Assembly (NCBI RefSeq): GCF_900169525.1
Contig: NZ_LT821239.1
Coordinates: forward strand, 828,708-892,707
Length of the DNA stretch: 64,000 nucleotides
DNA from: Corynebacterium pacaense
GTDB taxonomy: Bacteria > Actinomycetota > Actinomycetes > Mycobacteriales > Mycobacteriaceae
Reading direction: 5' to 3'
A program made the position numbers and the translations under genes. The notes under the pieces are model-generated. The model saw nothing but the letters and a program-made list of their open reading frames with translations. It was not told the origin of the DNA and did not search any database. Of the stretch, positions 62,246 through 64,000 are shown piece after piece (within the stretch, counting starts at the first letter, position 1; each line of letters begins with the position of its first letter).

Positions 62246-62794
62246 TCACACCACCCTTCCCGGGACGGTGACAATGGGCCGAAGCCGGGGCGGCGGGGGC
62301 GCGGTGATGGAACGGACGGGATGCGGGTGCACCACGATCGGCGTCAGATCCCTGCTCGGTGCGGTGTCAACGGGGATGGAGGGCCCGGCCTCGATTACCG
62401 TGAGCCGACGCAGACGCGGAAGCCGGGGGCGGGCGTCGATGAGTGCGCGGGTCACCCTGGTGTCGGAGGGCACGACGGGTCCGACCACGACATTGACACG
62501 CAGTGCGGTGATCCCGGTCATCGCCCCAACCCAGTCGATGACCGCGGTGCGCACCGCCACCGCGACGTCGGTGACCGGTGCTGGCCATGAGACGGCGATG
62601 AAAGCCTCGATACTCGCGGTCCGGCCGTCCTCATCGATCTGCACGTCGCACCTGGGATAGCTCCTGCCCGCGATGCGCGAGGAACCGCGGGACATCCCGA
62701 CGACGCCGGGAACGCTCGCCGTGGCGGCTGCGACGATTCTGTTCACGGCCCGCTCGGAGATCCTGATGCGGCCGGGACGGCGGGGTGCCTCCAT
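62246..62794 (-). CDS. Asp23/Gls24-like envelope stress protein
   Basis: 182 residues. The N-terminal ~115 residues (ISERAVNRIVAAATASVPGVVGM, then DVQIDEDGRTASIEAFIAV) show the Asp23/Gls24 pattern of short helices and strands. A proline- and arginine-rich tail (about 120-182) is unlike most members and may be disordered. It is the middle gene of the five-gene operon and abuts the DUF2273-like gene. Confidence 0.75.
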   Translation of the reverse strand: MEAPRRPGRIRISERAVNRIVAAATASVPGVVGMSRGSSRIAGRSYPRCDVQIDEDGRTASIEAFIAVSWPAPVTDVAVAVRTAVIDWVGAMTGITALRVNVVVGPVVPSDTRVTRALIDARPRLPRLRRLTVIEAGPSIPVDTAPSRDLTPIVVHPHPVRSITAPPPPRLRPIVTVPGRVV

Positions 62795-62983
62795 CTATCT
62801 GCGCCCCCGCCCCGTGGCGTCGAAAAGCAGGCGCAGATCGATGCGGCCGTCGAGCTGCGCGCCGACCAGGCCGCCGACCCCGCCGAAAACCAGAGCGAAC
62901 ATCAAACCGATCCACCCGCCGAGAATGATGGCGAATGCCAGCGCCAGGCCGACGGCCAGTCCGACAACCGTGTAACTACTCAT
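62795..62983 (-). CDS. Small DUF2273-like membrane protein
   Basis: 62 residues from ATG 62983 (62986 in frame). Two closely spaced membrane segments (about 3-22 and 24-43, glycine-rich) and a short basic tail. Small proteins of this kind (DUF2273) accompany Asp23 family genes in many Gram-positive bacteria. Its start overlaps the end of the previous gene, suggesting translational coupling. Confidence 0.75.
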   Translation of the reverse strand: MSSYTVVGLAVGLALAFAIILGGWIGLMFALVFGGVGGLVGAQLDGRIDLRLLFDATGRGRR

Positions 62984-63315
62984 CACTGCCCTCCTGAAAA
63001 AATAACATCAACCGGCAACGCACATTGCTTGACGACGACCGACCTGGCACTGTCGGCCACGGTGACCAGCGGGGTCGGGGGAGAGGTGTGCAGCAGCGCC
63101 CGGAGATCCGCGATCAGATGCACCTCAACCCGCTCCGGCACCCCGCTGTGCGGGTCGCGAACCAGTTTCAATCCGTGGACCCGCTCAAAGGGGTAGTAGA
63201 GCGCAACCTCGCCGAAGGCGCCCCCGGACATGCCGGCGATGCCGGGAATGGCAAGGAGCCCGGCCACGATCCTGCGGGCCGCACCGAAAGGGAGGATGTC
63301 CACGGCGGTATCCAT
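62983..63315 (-). CDS. Short Asp23/Gls24-like protein
   Basis: 110 residues. GAARRIVAGLLAIPGIAGMSGGAFGEV and HLIADLRALLHTSPPTPLVTVADSARSVV (segments quoted from IVAGLLAIPGIAGMSGG) give a reduced Asp23-like plan. It has no membrane segment. It lies 6 bp after the first gene of the operon and overlaps the next gene. Confidence 0.65.
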   Translation of the reverse strand: MDTAVDILPFGAARRIVAGLLAIPGIAGMSGGAFGEVALYYPFERVHGLKLVRDPHSGVPERVEVHLIADLRALLHTSPPTPLVTVADSARSVVVKQCALPVDVIFSGGQ

Positions 63316-63321
63316 GGCAGG

Positions 63322-63807
63322 CTACTGGACCCGGGGGATGGAATCCGTCTCGGGCGACGCCGGCGGGAGCTCGACGTCCTCCTCGCCCAGGTCCAGGTGG
63401 ACATCGTGGACGGTGACGTTGACCTCGGTGACCTCGAGGCCGGTCATCCTCTCAATGGCGAGGATGATATTGCGCCGGATCGCCTCCGCGAGCTCGTGGA
63501 TGGCCACGCCGTACTCCGCGACGATCGCCACATCCACCGCCGCCTGACGCTCACCGACCTCCACGGTCACGCCCTGCTGGACATTGGGCGATCCGCTGAA
63601 GGAACCACGAATGGCACCGACCACACGGGCTGTGCCACCGCCGAGCGAGTACACCCCCGAGACCTCACGGGCGGCCAGGCCCGCGATCTTGGACACCACG
63701 ACATCCTCGATGACGGTGCGTCCGTGTGCGGTCTGGAGGGACGAACCATCCGTGAACTGCACGGGATTGCCCTCGGGGTGGTCACCTGGGTGCTGGTTGT
63801 CGGACAT
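63322..63807 (-). CDS. Asp23/Gls24 family envelope stress response protein
   Basis: 161 residues from ATG 63807, preceded by AAGGAGAG. The core (about 28-145) is a clear Asp23 domain: TVIEDVVVSKIAGLAAREVSGV near 30, GVTVEVGERQAAVDVAIVAEYG near 80 and IHELAEAIRRNIILAIERMTGL near 105 (quoted in part). It is the first gene of the operon, with the upstream region in the last ~190 bp of the window. Probably cytoplasmic, held at the membrane by the AmaP-like protein. Confidence 0.88.
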   Translation of the reverse strand: MSDNQHPGDHPEGNPVQFTDGSSLQTAHGRTVIEDVVVSKIAGLAAREVSGVYSLGGGTARVVGAIRGSFSGSPNVQQGVTVEVGERQAAVDVAIVAEYGVAIHELAEAIRRNIILAIERMTGLEVTEVNVTVHDVHLDLGEEDVELPPASPETDSIPRVQ

Positions 63808-64000
63808 TGATGCTCTCCTTGTCGTCGGTGAACAGCTTTTAAGGTCAATGGTAGGCCACAAGCGTGACGGTGGTTGCGGAACAGCGGGTGGCCACGGGGA
63901 CCACCGGGGCCGCCGGTTGTCTTCAGCGAAGGTTTGTGGTTTACTGTTCAGGTTGCCTCAACATGGCGTTAGTTTGCGTGCCCGTACACCTGAGAAGATG
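63808..64000. other. Intergenic region at window end
   Basis: 193 bp with no gene. The last ~100 bp are AT-richer (GGTTTACTGTTCAGG near 63937) and probably contain a promoter for a plus-strand gene beyond the window. By conserved corynebacterial order this would be the S10 ribosomal operon (rpsJ), but this is not visible here. Confidence 0.35.

Overview
The window is chromosomal DNA of a high-GC actinobacterium, almost certainly a Corynebacterium close to the C. glutamicum / C. efficiens lineage. Evidence: a 1165-residue RpoB and 1333-residue RpoC of corynebacterial type, a menaquinone cluster whose order (menE, DUF3349 gene, small membrane gene, pitA, menB, menC, menD, DUF3592 gene, mgtA, menG, menJ, polyprenyl synthase) matches the layout I know from corynebacteria and mycobacteria, DUF3068 and DUF4229 proteins, many GTG/TTG starts, and several genes with a -10 box placed so that the message would be leaderless. 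The species is not determined.

Region 1 (1-9.7 kb) is heme synthesis: hemD (cut by the window edge), hemB, two small membrane proteins, a P-type ATPase homologue that has lost its catalytic residues, hemE, hemY and hemL. Region 2 (9.7-14.6 kb) is a system II cytochrome c maturation cluster (phosphatase-like gene, TlpA/ResA-like lipoprotein, CcdA, ResB, CcsB), which uses the heme made next door. An ArsR-type regulator with a DtxR-like iron box and a 10-bp tandem repeat in its upstream region follows.

Region 3 (16-34.8 kb) is menaquinone synthesis: menA, a glycosyltransferase, menE, pitA and small partners, then after an accessory island menB, menC, menD, mgtA, menG, menJ and the polyprenyl diphosphate synthase that supplies the side chain. 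The island (about 21.4-26.0 kb) lies between pitA and menB. It holds a two-gene operon (MazG-like pyrophosphohydrolase plus a GIY-YIG/DUF2075 helicase fusion), decayed remnants and an intact IS5-type element inserted exactly at the menB stop codon.

Region 4 (34.8-60.3 kb) is translation and transcription: tRNA-Tyr, -Thr, -Met and -Trp, secE, nusG, rplK-rplA, rplJ-rplL behind an L10-type leader, rpoB-rpoC, rpsL-rpsG, fusA and tuf. Two insertions break it: an FAD oxidoreductase plus SIMPL-domain gene preceded by a perfect 54-bp inverted repeat, and an anaerobic ribonucleotide reductase pair (nrdD-nrdG) plus a DUF1707 protein. Region 5 (60.3-64 kb) has an unrecognised gene and a compact five-gene Asp23/Gls24-type envelope operon on the minus strand.

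The best candidates for new biology are the catalytically dead P-type ATPase in the heme cluster, the MazG/GIY-YIG-DUF2075 pair in the island, the 54-bp inverted repeat, and the iron-box/tandem-repeat regulatory region of the ArsR gene.
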